Origin: Bradyrhizobium sp.
GTDB taxonomy: Bacteria; Pseudomonadota; Alphaproteobacteria; Rhizobiales; Xanthobacteraceae
DNA: 29,131 nt
Reading direction: 5' to 3'
Assembly (NCBI GenBank): GCA_028290305.1
Contig: JAQGKC010000453.1
Span: forward strand, 1-29,131
Part shown: piece after piece, positions 15,902 through 24,558 of the stretch
Position numbering within the stretch: position 1 is the first letter of the stretch
Layout: the number at the start of each line of letters is the position of its first letter
Made by a program: the position numbers and the translations under genes
Notes under the pieces: model-generated
Seen by the model: only the letters and a program-made list of their open reading frames with translations
Database searches by the model: none
What the model was told of the DNA's origin: nothing

Positions 15902-16972
15902 ATGACGACGATTTTTTGCATCGGCCCGGCCAAACGAAACATCGGGAATGACGTCATATCAACAGCCACAGCTGACCTGCTTTATTCGCATTTTGGCCAA
16001 CAGACATCGGTCGTAAACATACCTGCGTTGGAAGGATTCGAGCATGGAGGTCTAACGGCTAGCAGTGTTTATGATATGAACCGCTTTGCTGATGGTGTCC
16101 TGGTCTGCGGAGGGAATCTTTTCGAGAACGGGCAAATGACTGTAGATCTCCAGGCGTTGAATAGTTTGCAAGTTCCTATGATGCTGATGGGATTGTCCTA
16201 TGGTCGAATTTACGATCGAACCTGGAATCTTTCGCCGCGAACGGATTCGATGCCGCCGGCTATTATCAACGCACTGGTTGATAAATCTATTGTCCGGCAG
16301 GTTCGCGACGGCGCTTCCGAGACATACATTCAAAAAGTAACGAAAAACGGAATTGAAGTTGGTGGCTGTCCTTCGATGTTCTTGGCGCCAAATTCTCCCG
16401 GGATTCTATCGGACGGACAGATCTTGGTGTCCATCCGTCACCCAGGTTGCATGAATGTTCCGCCTGAATTGCAATGGCGCATTGCTGACGACCTCCGCCG
16501 TTTAATTGGGCGCCTGCAGCAACGTTTCTCGTCGGCTGTTGCTCTGGTTTGTCATGACTACAAGGACCTTGAATTTGCCGCAGCATTTTCTAACGTTCCA
16601 CACGTCTATTTTGACAACGTGCACCGATATTTTGCCGCGATGAGGCGGTGTCGCATCAACGTGACTTATCGATTACATGCGTTTTTGCCCTGTCTCGCGT
16701 TTGGAACTCCGTCGATCAATATCTCCTACGACGAGCGCGGCTCAGAAATGGTTGCCACCGCCGGCATGGCAGCTTGGGATATCGACCTCGGTAAGGAAAG
16801 AGATGTCGTTGAAGCGGTAATGGACCGAGTTGAATCGATCGACCGATATCACAGCCTCAGATCGAATGCTCAGGTCAGAATAGGAGGCCTAAAAGAAATC
16901 ACGATGAACGGTCTGTCGCGGTTTTCTAAAGCCATTTCTGAGATGTCTTCTCATCAGCGAGCATGGTCGTGA
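15902..16972 (+). CDS. Polysaccharide pyruvyl transferase family protein
   Basis: A 356-residue cytoplasmic protein. It begins TTIFCIGPAKRNIGNDVIS, then has a first Rossmann-like half with VLVCGGNLFENGQMT, MMLMGLSYG, and a second half with ILVSIRHPG, VALVCHDYKD and VTYRLHAFLPCLAFGTPSIN. This bipartite GT-B-like pattern and the R-H...GTPS-I-Y motif fit the CsaB/WcaK pyruvyl transferase family. These enzymes add ketal pyruvate from phosphoenolpyruvate to sugar residues. The ATG at 15902 has only a weak GGA upstream. Its stop overlaps the start of the next gene by 10 bases, so they form one operon. Confidence 0.8.
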   Translation: MTTIFCIGPAKRNIGNDVISTATADLLYSHFGQQTSVVNIPALEGFEHGGLTASSVYDMNRFADGVLVCGGNLFENGQMTVDLQALNSLQVPMMLMGLSYGRIYDRTWNLSPRTDSMPPAIINALVDKSIVRQVRDGASETYIQKVTKNGIEVGGCPSMFLAPNSPGILSDGQILVSIRHPGCMNVPPELQWRIADDLRRLIGRLQQRFSSAVALVCHDYKDLEFAAAFSNVPHVYFDNVHRYFAAMRRCRINVTYRLHAFLPCLAFGTPSINISYDERGSEMVATAGMAAWDIDLGKERDVVEAVMDRVESIDRYHSLRSNAQVRIGGLKEITMNGLSRFSKAISEMSSHQRAWS

Positions 16973-18258
16973 ACGAGCTCAATCAGGCCTCTAACTCACG
17001 TGGGCTCTTTTCAAAGCACGGCCTAAACTCAATCCCCGGGGTAGAACGACTCCATGGCCGCGTTGTTTGTGAAATTGTAAAAGCCGTCGCAGAGTTGCGC
17101 GGGAACAATGCCGCTCAGCGCCTCCGCAGCGGCGGACTTGAAATCCTGCATACCGTGGTGTCGGCCCAAGAGTTAGGCCCGATTCGAGAAAAAGTACTCG
17201 GAGAGCTGAGAGACGAGCTCATGGCCGTCACAGCGGTCATCGGGCGTACTATTATGGGATGGCAGGATGACTTCTACGTTGATGACTATCTAATTCTTAG
17301 GATCAATTTTCCGTACGAGATCGCTAAGCAATCTGATTTTTCCGCGGAGAATCCGGGAACTGGACGCTTGACCCCGTCCGTGCGCGCGATAGCGATGTCG
17401 CGCAGAGTCAAGGATCCGATTTACGACCCAAAAAGCTATCATCGTGGTCATCCACCCGCCGCATGGGCACATGGACCTCATATCGATAGCTGGACCGGCC
17501 ATTCCAAGGATGGATTGAACGTCTGGTGGGCAATGTGCGATGTGCCCGCAGAGGCGAGCGTGGTGCTATATCCCGAATTGGCCGGAGCGGCGTTGCCCTC
17601 CGATCGTCGCACATTGTATTTGGCTGAAGGATTTCCCCTGCCGACACCGACGTTCATTCCTTTATTAGCTGGGGAGATATTGATATTTGATCCGGAAATC
17701 CTTCACGGTACGCATTTGAACGTGAGTGATCAAACACGTGTTGCGGTCTCGATGCGGCTTAATGCTGTTGAACCGGTCTTTGATCCCGAATGCTTTTATG
17801 CTCGAGAGTTTTGGAGGAAAGCGAGCGATATCGAGTCGGGGCATTTCGATCGCGTGCTTCACTTAAGGCGCGAAGACCATCTCGCACCCCGAGATCCCGT
17901 GACGACCATCGTCACACCGAAACTGCCCAGGCGACTTTCATTGCAGCGTGGAGGCGAGCAGTCGACTGTAAGTGTGGGGCCGTCTTCATCCGTGGGTGAA
18001 GGAGAAAAGATAGTTGCAGAGCTTACGGACTGTCGTGTTCTCATTTCAAGAAACGCAGGAAAACTTTATGCGTGTTCAAATCAATGTCCGCATTATGGAG
18101 TCAGCCTGACGGACGGCGCGATAGACGGCAAAACTATTTATTGCCCGGCGTGTGCTGTCAGCTTCGATTTAGAGAGCGGAAGATCTGCGTGCCCCAGCCT
18201 TTCTATCGAGCGATTTTCGGTGGAAGAGATTGATGGATCAATCCTGTTGTACGTCTAA
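16963..18258 (+). CDS. PhyH-like Fe(II)/2-oxoglutarate dioxygenase fused to a Rieske-like domain
   Basis: 431 residues. Residues ~60-300 resemble phytanoyl-CoA dioxygenase-type enzymes: HGPHIDSW gives the iron pair H173-x-D175, a distal histidine lies in ILHGTHLN (H248 or H251), and R259 is placed for 2-oxoglutarate. Residues ~330-431 form a Rieske-like domain, with ACSNQCPHYG (C375, H377) and IYCPACAVSFD (C394, C397). A normal Rieske site has His at the last position; here it is Cys. The fusion would place a [2Fe-2S]-type centre beside a mononuclear iron site, perhaps for electron supply. The substrate is unknown but is probably a sugar or nucleotide sugar, given the neighbours. Confidence 0.8.
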   Translation: MVVNELNQASNSRGLFSKHGLNSIPGVERLHGRVVCEIVKAVAELRGNNAAQRLRSGGLEILHTVVSAQELGPIREKVLGELRDELMAVTAVIGRTIMGWQDDFYVDDYLILRINFPYEIAKQSDFSAENPGTGRLTPSVRAIAMSRRVKDPIYDPKSYHRGHPPAAWAHGPHIDSWTGHSKDGLNVWWAMCDVPAEASVVLYPELAGAALPSDRRTLYLAEGFPLPTPTFIPLLAGEILIFDPEILHGTHLNVSDQTRVAVSMRLNAVEPVFDPECFYAREFWRKASDIESGHFDRVLHLRREDHLAPRDPVTTIVTPKLPRRLSLQRGGEQSTVSVGPSSSVGEGEKIVAELTDCRVLISRNAGKLYACSNQCPHYGVSLTDGAIDGKTIYCPACAVSFDLESGRSACPSLSIERFSVEEIDGSILLYV

Positions 18259-18285
18259 AACAGTAAATCACATAGAGGATTCAGG

Positions 18286-20316
18286 GTGATATTAGCGAGT
18301 TCAACATCGCAAATAAATGAATCTTGCGGTTATGTCATATGCACTACGCAGCGCAGCGGGAGCAATTATCTCTGTGAGTTGCTCGCTTCGACTGGAGTGC
18401 TCGGTTTACCTCGCGAATATTTCAATGGTGCAGGGCGCCGACGCAGCGGTTGGCACGACTACCCCGACGATCCCGGCCAGCAATGCGAGATGATCCTGCA
18501 ACACGGACGCACTGCGAATGGGATTTACGGTTTAAAGATCTTTCCTCACCAGTTCGATGCAGTCGCAGAGAATAGGTGGCCAGAGCGGCTGCCAAACCTC
18601 CATTGGGTTTACCTCGGTCGATCCGATTTATTGGGACAAGCAATCTCGTTGTCTCTAGCAAGGCAATCCGACCAATGGCGGTCCTATGCCCCACCGGGAC
18701 GCGCGGCGGTCTATAGTGCCGCGCATATAGCGCAAGAAGTAAATTTGATTGCGCAGTCGAACGCGCGGTGGCGGCTTTATTTTGCCCGCAATGGAATTAC
18801 ACCGCTTGAACTTACCTATGAGGCGCTGGAAGTCGATCCTCAGAACGCAGTCAGCGCCATTGCTCAAGTATTGTCGCTAGACGATACGCCTACGATAAAT
18901 TGGGCGCACGTCAAAATGCGGGTTCAGCGCAATCAGGTTAATGAAGATTGGCGGCGGCGGTTTTTGGTAGAGCAGGCTAATCTTAGTTCGATGGATTCAT
19001 TGGCCGGCCCGGCTAACGCCAGTGCCGATCCTAGTTTGACGGGTTTGACGTGTCATGACCGGCGTGAGGCCTCCGCGGGGCAAATTCCTGCGTCCTTAGA
19101 AACCGGATTGAGAGTTGGCAACAACCCCAGCCGATCCTTGCATACACCGCCAGGCACACGTTGGTATGTTCCCTGGCGAAATGCTGGCAAGTCTCGAAAG
19201 CCGCGGCTAACCGTCAGCATCATCACAAGAAACTCAGAAATCCGCCTTGAAAGCGTTTTGGCGAATGTTTCGAAATTTGCCGACGAAATTGTCGTCGGAG
19301 TGGATACGTCGTCAACCGATCGAACGCTGGAGATTGCATCATCACACGCTAATACCGTTTATCAGTTTCGTTTGAAAACCGCGGGGCAGCTTGCCCCAGC
19401 AAGAATGTTAGCTCTCGAGTATGCCACGGGCGACTGGATTCTTTCGCTTGATGACGACGAGTGCATGGAAGAGTCGTTCGCAGACTTGCTGCCCCAGCTG
19501 ATGAATGACCCGAAAGTGAACTATTATTTTCTGTCGAGAAAATGGATTGTGAACTTGGATCCATGTGAATATTTACATGGGCCTCCGCATTTCCCGAATT
19601 GGGCCCTCCGACTATTTCGCAATGATCGGAGCCTGGTTTGGAAACCTTCACGGGTGCACAGTCAGTATCATGTGCAGGGGATGGGTTACTTCGAGCCACG
19701 TGCCTCAATTCTTCATTTTGAGCCCGTTTGGTGCAGTCCTGCGAAGCGTGCCATCAAAATGGAAGAATATCGAAGCGCTGGTGCAGCAGCCTACACTCAC
19801 GCACAATACGCGCCATCTCGCGAATTACGCCGACGGCCGGCTGTGTTGCCGAAGATGACGGGTTTTGCTCGACTTCGCAGAAGGGCAGTTGTCCATACTG
19901 ACGTTCACGATCTTACTGCTGCCAATTTTCCACCTTGGGGCGTCCAAATTGTTAGCGCTGATTTGTCTCCTGAAGCGAGACCTGGGGAGCATCTGGTTGC
20001 AAACGTCGTGGCAAGAAACACGGGCGTATTAGCCTGGTCGCCACCTTGCTTGCACAAGGCCGACGTGCAGTGGCCGCTGATAACGCTCTCCTATCATGTA
20101 ATAGCTTCAAATCAGGGCCAGCAGAGGCAAGAAGGGTTGCGAGCGGTTGTGCCGAGGCATGTTGCACCGGGCGAAGAAGTGAATTTTATAATTACCGTTC
20201 AGGCGCCCCAGTTGCCAGGGGAGTACCAAGTCGAATGGGATATGGTCAGCGAATCGGAATGCTGGTTTGCGGCCTGTGGTGGCCATGTTTTGCGTAGTGC
20301 CCTGAAAATAAATTGA
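18286..20316 (+). CDS. Stf0-like sulfotransferase / family 2 glycosyltransferase / Ig-like triple fusion
   Basis: 676 residues from a GTG at 18286 with AGAGGA upstream. Residues ~15-250 resemble Stf0 sulfotransferases: TTQRSGSNYLCELLASTG is the PAPS phosphate loop and LPREYFN follows it. Residues ~305-540 form a GT-A domain with LTVSIITRNSE, GVDTSSTDRT, LSLDDDE as the metal site, and NWALRLFRND...VHS, as in WaaE/LgtF-like enzymes. Residues ~560-676 form a beta-sandwich with NTGVLAW, VAPGEEV, PGEYQVEWDMV and CWFAACGG, like NBR1 FW-type Ig domains that sit at the end of some glycosyltransferases. It probably adds and sulfates a sugar. It follows the dioxygenase gene by 27 bases. Confidence 0.82.
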   Translation: MILASSTSQINESCGYVICTTQRSGSNYLCELLASTGVLGLPREYFNGAGRRRSGWHDYPDDPGQQCEMILQHGRTANGIYGLKIFPHQFDAVAENRWPERLPNLHWVYLGRSDLLGQAISLSLARQSDQWRSYAPPGRAAVYSAAHIAQEVNLIAQSNARWRLYFARNGITPLELTYEALEVDPQNAVSAIAQVLSLDDTPTINWAHVKMRVQRNQVNEDWRRRFLVEQANLSSMDSLAGPANASADPSLTGLTCHDRREASAGQIPASLETGLRVGNNPSRSLHTPPGTRWYVPWRNAGKSRKPRLTVSIITRNSEIRLESVLANVSKFADEIVVGVDTSSTDRTLEIASSHANTVYQFRLKTAGQLAPARMLALEYATGDWILSLDDDECMEESFADLLPQLMNDPKVNYYFLSRKWIVNLDPCEYLHGPPHFPNWALRLFRNDRSLVWKPSRVHSQYHVQGMGYFEPRASILHFEPVWCSPAKRAIKMEEYRSAGAAAYTHAQYAPSRELRRRPAVLPKMTGFARLRRRAVVHTDVHDLTAANFPPWGVQIVSADLSPEARPGEHLVANVVARNTGVLAWSPPCLHKADVQWPLITLSYHVIASNQGQQRQEGLRAVVPRHVAPGEEVNFIITVQAPQLPGEYQVEWDMVSESECWFAACGGHVLRSALKIN

Positions 20317-20403
20317 TGAATTGGAGTTTCGACGGACGCAGCACGTTGGCCGGGCGGCTTCAATAGCTATCGCTAAACTTATCTATTCTCGCAGATTGGC
20401 GTA

Positions 20404-20770
20404 ATCGGATTTCTCGTTCCTGATCTGACCATCATCGATCTGACGATCAATGACGTCCTCTACGGAACCGTCTTATCGACGTGTCAAGCCAACTTGCAGG
20501 CTATGATCACAGCAGCAAAAGCTTCCGGCGATGTAATCTTGCTGGGAGGCGTTCCAATACAGACGGCTAGCGCAACACTTGCTGCACAAACCGTTGTGAG
20601 ATGGCGGCAGCGTTGGCAGCGTAAAACAGCATCAACTATATCAGCATGTTCGATCTGTGGGGATCTGAGGCTGCTATTGCCGCTGCCGGGGGAGCCACGA
20701 CGGCATTCCCATGACAGGCGCCGGTTATGCTGCTCAAGTTGATGGCGCCTTATCTGCAGTGAGGTTGAGG
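20404..20770 (+). pseudogene. SGNH/GDSL hydrolase relic
   Basis: The plus strand first reads PDLTIIDLTIND, ANLQAMITAAKASGDVILLG and GVPIQ (20404 on). A frame change then gives NYISMFDLWGSEAAIAAAG, and a further change gives HMTGAGYAAQVDGAL near 20708. In that order they are the middle and the catalytic Asp/His end of an SGNH-type esterase, an enzyme class that removes or transfers acyl groups on polysaccharides. The N-terminus with the GDS motif is absent and at least two frameshifts are present. It converges on, and ends against, the membrane-protein gene at 20771. Confidence 0.65.
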
Positions 20771-22651
20771 CTAAATTGCCCCTCTGCCGCTTAGATGCGT
20801 CGCATCATTGTGGACTCCGCCGTCCGCAGTCACCGTCCAATCCCCGCCATCGACCTGCCAAAGACTATAGATCTTTCCATCACGAACAAGGCCCGCCCCC
20901 GTCACCGACGACCGAATGTCATTGTCATGGTCGGTCACGATGTAGACGATGCTCGCCGGATCAATAGCTTTTGCGCGCGCCATTAACGGCAAGACGTGAG
21001 GCGCTGCCATATAAATTCTATATGGGCTTACTATCGTCGGTGATTTTGACAAGTAAAAAACGGCCCATTCGTTGGCGAGATCATCTCGAACCGAGACCAG
21101 CGTTGGCGATGATCCGACCACATCGGAGAGTTCGGCCGCCTCGCGGTAGTCGATTTGTTGCAGGCCGTTTAGATGTTGTCTTTCGTGGCTTTTGACAGCG
21201 ACTATTGCTATCAGCGAGATGAAAAGAACAGCGGGGCCTGCGTTGTATAGTCCTCTTCGACCAAGCCAGGATGTAGTCTGTAAGACGCTCATCGCGCGCT
21301 CGCCGCCCACAACGGCGAAGAAGCAGAACAACCAGAAATTGGTGCTTAGGATTTTGTACGTTCCGTAGAGATAGACTTGGTGAAACGTGAAAAACAGGCA
21401 AAGGGTGGTGACCGCTGCGAGGGCTAAGTTGACAGTCCAGCGCCGACGTTCGATCCATGCCCCGACCGCGATCAAAGCGAATGAGATCGCGGCAATACAC
21501 AGCAGCAACAGTCCCGTTCGCGATCGGAGAAAATCTCCGGTGAGAGCCGGGATAAAGCCCTCGCCGGGCCGAACCGGCATCATTGCGGAGGCATATTGGC
21601 CCTTGAGCATACCAAGAAGCGGCAATAGCGCTGGCCAGGTCAGCAGCAAGGCTACGGGAATGAGTACGCTCGCCGCGATGATGGCGCGAACGAACGATGT
21701 CCTAAGGCGTTCGGCGGCCAATACGATAAAGCACAGCGCGACAAGCACGCCGAGGAAGGCGATCTCAATGTAGGCATAAGTGGCTGCCGCCAGGAGTATC
21801 CCCAGCAATACGCTAGATCGCGTCACGGTCTGATCAAGTGCCGATTTGACGGCCACAGTTGCGATCAGCGGTAGTATCGGAAGAAGCAGCATCTGATCTA
21901 GGTTCGCGAAATGAAGAACCAACGCCGGCATTGCATAGCCGGAGATCAATAAGAAGTTTGTCGCAGGCCTGGCTCGATCAAATACGGTCCCTGCGAAGAC
22001 ACTCAGCGCGCAAGAGTTTGCGAACAATACCAATAATGAATAGAGCGTTAGCACCTCATCCGCTTGCACGCCGAACAACATTGAAAGGTGACCAAGCAAT
22101 GCAGGCGATGCGTTCCGGACATTCATCAAGTGAGACGCGTACTGATGAAGTGGCGACAGACCGCCTTCTGATCCTCTAGGGACGTGAGCAAGATAGTCGG
22201 ACATCGTGATGTACGACCACCCATCAGGGAAGGTCGAATTGGCGAAGATGCCAAGGCCAAATCGAAACAATGAAGGCATGATCACTAACGGCAACAAGAC
22301 CGCGATTATCCAAAGAAGTATGCGCCGATATCGCTGCTCCGAAGTTTCCATGCCGATGCTTTGTCGCACCGAAATTCGCAACGCAATCCCGAGCGACGCC
22401 AGCAGGACCATGATAGTAAAAACCGGCATCGAAAGTCTGGCGAGGGGAAGCGATGCCCATGCCGCGCCGGACATTGCGATGATCCATATCGCGAGCGTCA
22501 TGGGAGCGCCGGCGAACTCTGCTAACGGCCATCGATGTCTGCCAAACCCCATCAGGTGAAGCAAGGCGTAGCCCGGCCAAATTATAAAAGCGAAAGAGGC
22601 GAACGTCACCACGACGGAAAGCGCCGGCTGAAACAGCAGATCATTGACCAC
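20771..22651 (-). CDS. Large polytopic membrane protein, second copy of the 9702-type
   Basis: A 626-residue membrane protein (MVNDLLFQPALSVVVTFASF...) with many hydrophobic helices over residues ~1-500 and a soluble C-terminal ~110 residues. A periplasmic-type loop carries FPDGWSYITMSDYLAHVPR, similar to the loop in the 9702-11522 protein, and the C-terminal halves have comparable layout. No catalytic motif was recognised; a role in lipid-linked glycan transfer or assembly is an inference from topology and neighbours. It lies 103 bases downstream of a methyltransferase gene on the same strand. Confidence 0.65.
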   Translation of the reverse strand: MVNDLLFQPALSVVVTFASFAFIIWPGYALLHLMGFGRHRWPLAEFAGAPMTLAIWIIAMSGAAWASLPLARLSMPVFTIMVLLASLGIALRISVRQSIGMETSEQRYRRILLWIIAVLLPLVIMPSLFRFGLGIFANSTFPDGWSYITMSDYLAHVPRGSEGGLSPLHQYASHLMNVRNASPALLGHLSMLFGVQADEVLTLYSLLVLFANSCALSVFAGTVFDRARPATNFLLISGYAMPALVLHFANLDQMLLLPILPLIATVAVKSALDQTVTRSSVLLGILLAAATYAYIEIAFLGVLVALCFIVLAAERLRTSFVRAIIAASVLIPVALLLTWPALLPLLGMLKGQYASAMMPVRPGEGFIPALTGDFLRSRTGLLLLCIAAISFALIAVGAWIERRRWTVNLALAAVTTLCLFFTFHQVYLYGTYKILSTNFWLFCFFAVVGGERAMSVLQTTSWLGRRGLYNAGPAVLFISLIAIVAVKSHERQHLNGLQQIDYREAAELSDVVGSSPTLVSVRDDLANEWAVFYLSKSPTIVSPYRIYMAAPHVLPLMARAKAIDPASIVYIVTDHDNDIRSSVTGAGLVRDGKIYSLWQVDGGDWTVTADGGVHNDATHLSGRGAI

Positions 22652-22754
22652 GATTTTTTCCCCAGACTCGGCCGCAAACCTATTTGCACAACCTGAAAGT
22701 GTAAGGTCCTAAGCCCACGGTGCACAATTCCGCCACGACAGCGCAGCCTAACGA

Positions 22755-23519
22755 TCAAGGCCGGTATCGCCAATCTAAGCTCACTGGCTTAGTCGTCTCG
22801 AGCGCGAATGGTATGACTGGCGTCAAATATGACGGAACCCGGAAGCCAAATTGTAGCACGAACTTACCCTTTGGAATGACTGTTACCTTGACGTTATCTG
22901 ATTTTTTCCCAAGTTCATCCGCAATCAAATCGATGGGGAACTGTAGCGTTACTGGGTGCGCAAATACCGACCTGATAGCGCGAGACAGAGCCCAAAGCGC
23001 TGGTTTTTCGATGTGGAAAAACCACCACGGAACACAGGACTCGACGATTAGAAGGCGCCCCCCTGGCTTCAAAACCCGCCACGCCTCATCGATAGCTATC
23101 TGGGCATTGGCCCAACTAGATTTCCAATCCGTGCTGGTAAGATGGTGAAGTAGCATCACCATCAAGGCCATATCGAATTTCCCATCGGGCTCTGGGAGCG
23201 CCAAGGCGCTGCCTTGGACAGGGTGACAGTTTTGCGGAAAGTGTTTTGAAACAACGTGGGGGTGAAGGTCCCCCAAAAACAAATCGATCGCGGTGATCGA
23301 ACCGACGCCGGACGTGTCGTAAGCAAAAACGCCGCCGTTCCCGATGTCTAGCAGATCATTGGTACCTGCGACTTTGGCGGAGATGAAGTCGTGAATCGTT
23401 TTGTAGGTGTCTATGTTTTTGACTGAGTTATTGTACTCACTCAAATGATTTAGAAAATATGAAGCATTGGATTCAGCTGATGCTTCTGATTGTCCCAAAT
23501 CCGTTTCTAGCAGCCTCAT
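22755..23519 (-). CDS. Class I SAM-dependent methyltransferase
   Basis: 254 residues from the ATG at 23519, chosen because GAGGAGGG stands eight bases upstream. Motif I reads NDLLDIGNGGVFAYDTSG, a variant of the usual DxGxGxG; motif II has ITAIDLF, motif IV FDMALMVMLLHHL, and the post-motif region EAWRVLKPGGRLLIVES. This is the Methyltransf_11/UbiE-like fold. The C-terminal 80 residues resemble no specific substrate family that I recognise. It probably methylates a sugar or lipid in the polysaccharide pathway and may be co-transcribed with the membrane protein downstream. Confidence 0.85.
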   Translation of the reverse strand: MRLLETDLGQSEASAESNASYFLNHLSEYNNSVKNIDTYKTIHDFISAKVAGTNDLLDIGNGGVFAYDTSGVGSITAIDLFLGDLHPHVVSKHFPQNCHPVQGSALALPEPDGKFDMALMVMLLHHLTSTDWKSSWANAQIAIDEAWRVLKPGGRLLIVESCVPWWFFHIEKPALWALSRAIRSVFAHPVTLQFPIDLIADELGKKSDNVKVTVIPKGKFVLQFGFRVPSYLTPVIPFALETTKPVSLDWRYRP

Positions 23520-23644
23520 GTGAGTTGCCCTCCTCAACCTGAAATTAGGATTCCAACGCGGTGACTAGCAGGGAAAACAAGGGCCTAAGTGGCACCTCAG
23601 TCGCTCCGGCCACAGTGGCCTTCCGTCTGACAGGAGAGTCACAA

Positions 23645-23740
23645 ATGACGATACTGACAAGCGTACATAGGCTTCATCGGCACGAAACAGTCAGCGCAGA
23701 TCCAGAGATCAATTTCGATCTCTCGTACCAGTGCTCATGA
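23645..23740 (+). CDS. Short unrecognised ORF (31 residues)
   Basis: The ATG at 23645 has AGGAG eight bases upstream. The peptide begins MTILTSVHRLHRHETVSADP and is rich in His and polar residues, without a membrane segment. It lies between the methyltransferase promoter region and the lysozyme relic. Only the good ribosome site supports it. Confidence 0.3.
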   Translation: MTILTSVHRLHRHETVSADPEINFDLSYQCS

Positions 23741-23781
23741 TGTCGTCCATCGGGCTAACCCTTAGCCTCTGGATCGTAGCT

Positions 23782-24185
23782 CTTTTCTGTCCAAGCGCCA
23801 GGCGGACGTTGCGGCGGTCGCCAAGAGGCTCACCGCGCCCGATGCGAAGTTTCGCTATCAGGCCATTTCCCAAGCCGTATGGGGGACGCCGGATCGGTGG
23901 CCGGTGGTCGCGGTCATCCATGAACGCGAGGCCGGCGGCCGACGGGATCGGCAGCCCGAGGGCGACCCGCTCGCAGCACGTCTCCATCCACGTCCCACGC
24001 GGCCGTGGGCCATTCCGCACGCATCCTGGCGGCGCTCCCGGCAACGACGCCTTCCATCGCGCGGCCATCGAAGCGCTGACGAACTGCCCGCCCTACGCCG
24101 CCCGCTGGAAGGACCGGAGCGTCGGCGGCGTCTTCATGCTCCTCGACCTCTACGACGGACTGGCTACCAGGATTTCGCCGTCCGC
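23782..24185 (+). pseudogene. Frameshifted phage-type lysozyme relic
   Basis: Frame one reads LSKRQADVAAVAKRLTAPD, AKFRYQAISQAVWGTPDRWP, VVAVIHEREAGG, then DRQPEGDPLAA. At about 23975-23985 the homology jumps to another frame: SQHVSIHVPRGRGPF, AAIEALTNCPPYAARWKDRS, GGVFMLLDLYDGLA. In that order these form the lysozyme-like endolysin seen in Bradyrhizobium phage regions, where an HERE motif carries the catalytic glutamate and VPRGRGPF follows. The C-terminal YxxG...PSPY part is missing. One frameshift and a 3' truncation make it non-functional. It is the lysis side of a prophage remnant. Confidence 0.8.
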
Positions 24186-24306
24186 AGTCAGTGCCAAAAC
24201 GCTTCAATCAGGACATTCTGAGTTTATTCCGCTGGGACGTTCAGTTTAAACAAAACCGCTGACCGCATAACCGCCGATCCTTGCGGCTCTCCGGGCGATT
24301 CATCGC

Positions 24307-24423
24307 CTATATTGAACCCATTTTCCTTAATTCCTGCCTTAGCGATTCAATCCAGGCGCTGACTGTCGCCCAGCAGCATCCGCAGCCCGCCAGAAAACCT
24401 GCAATGAAGAATAGTAGATACAT
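24307..24423 (-). CDS. Tiny membrane-peptide ORF (38 residues)
   Basis: The ATG at 24423 is preceded by GGAGG at five bases, a strong ribosome site. The peptide starts MYLLFFIAGFLAGCGCCWA, one Cys-rich membrane helix, and ends with a basic amphipathic tail (SLRQELRKMGSI). The shared structured element lies 69 bases upstream on the coding strand, as at 4281-4358. Its place next to the lysozyme relic suggests a phage lysis-region or type I toxin-like peptide, but it has no recognised family. Confidence 0.5.
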   Translation of the reverse strand: MYLLFFIAGFLAGCGCCWATVSAWIESLRQELRKMGSI

Positions 24424-24491
24424 GCGGTCCTCCACCTGACCTCCCTCGGGGATTGTCCAGCATTCCGAATCTACGCCGCGCAATCCCACGT

Positions 24492-24558
24492 CGTAAAGCC
24501 CAGTAGACCCCCGAAAAAACATCAGACCCTCCCGGTCTCAATAACCTTGGGGCTTTTT
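24492..24558. repeat. Structured element, copy B
   Basis: Shares CGTAAAGCC, CGAAAAAACATCA and a T-run with 4403-4471. AAAGCCC at the left pairs with GGGCTTT at the right, and AGACC-CTCCC-GGTCT forms an inner hairpin. With T-runs on both strands it could act as a bidirectional terminator or as a structured RNA leader. Confidence 0.55.
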
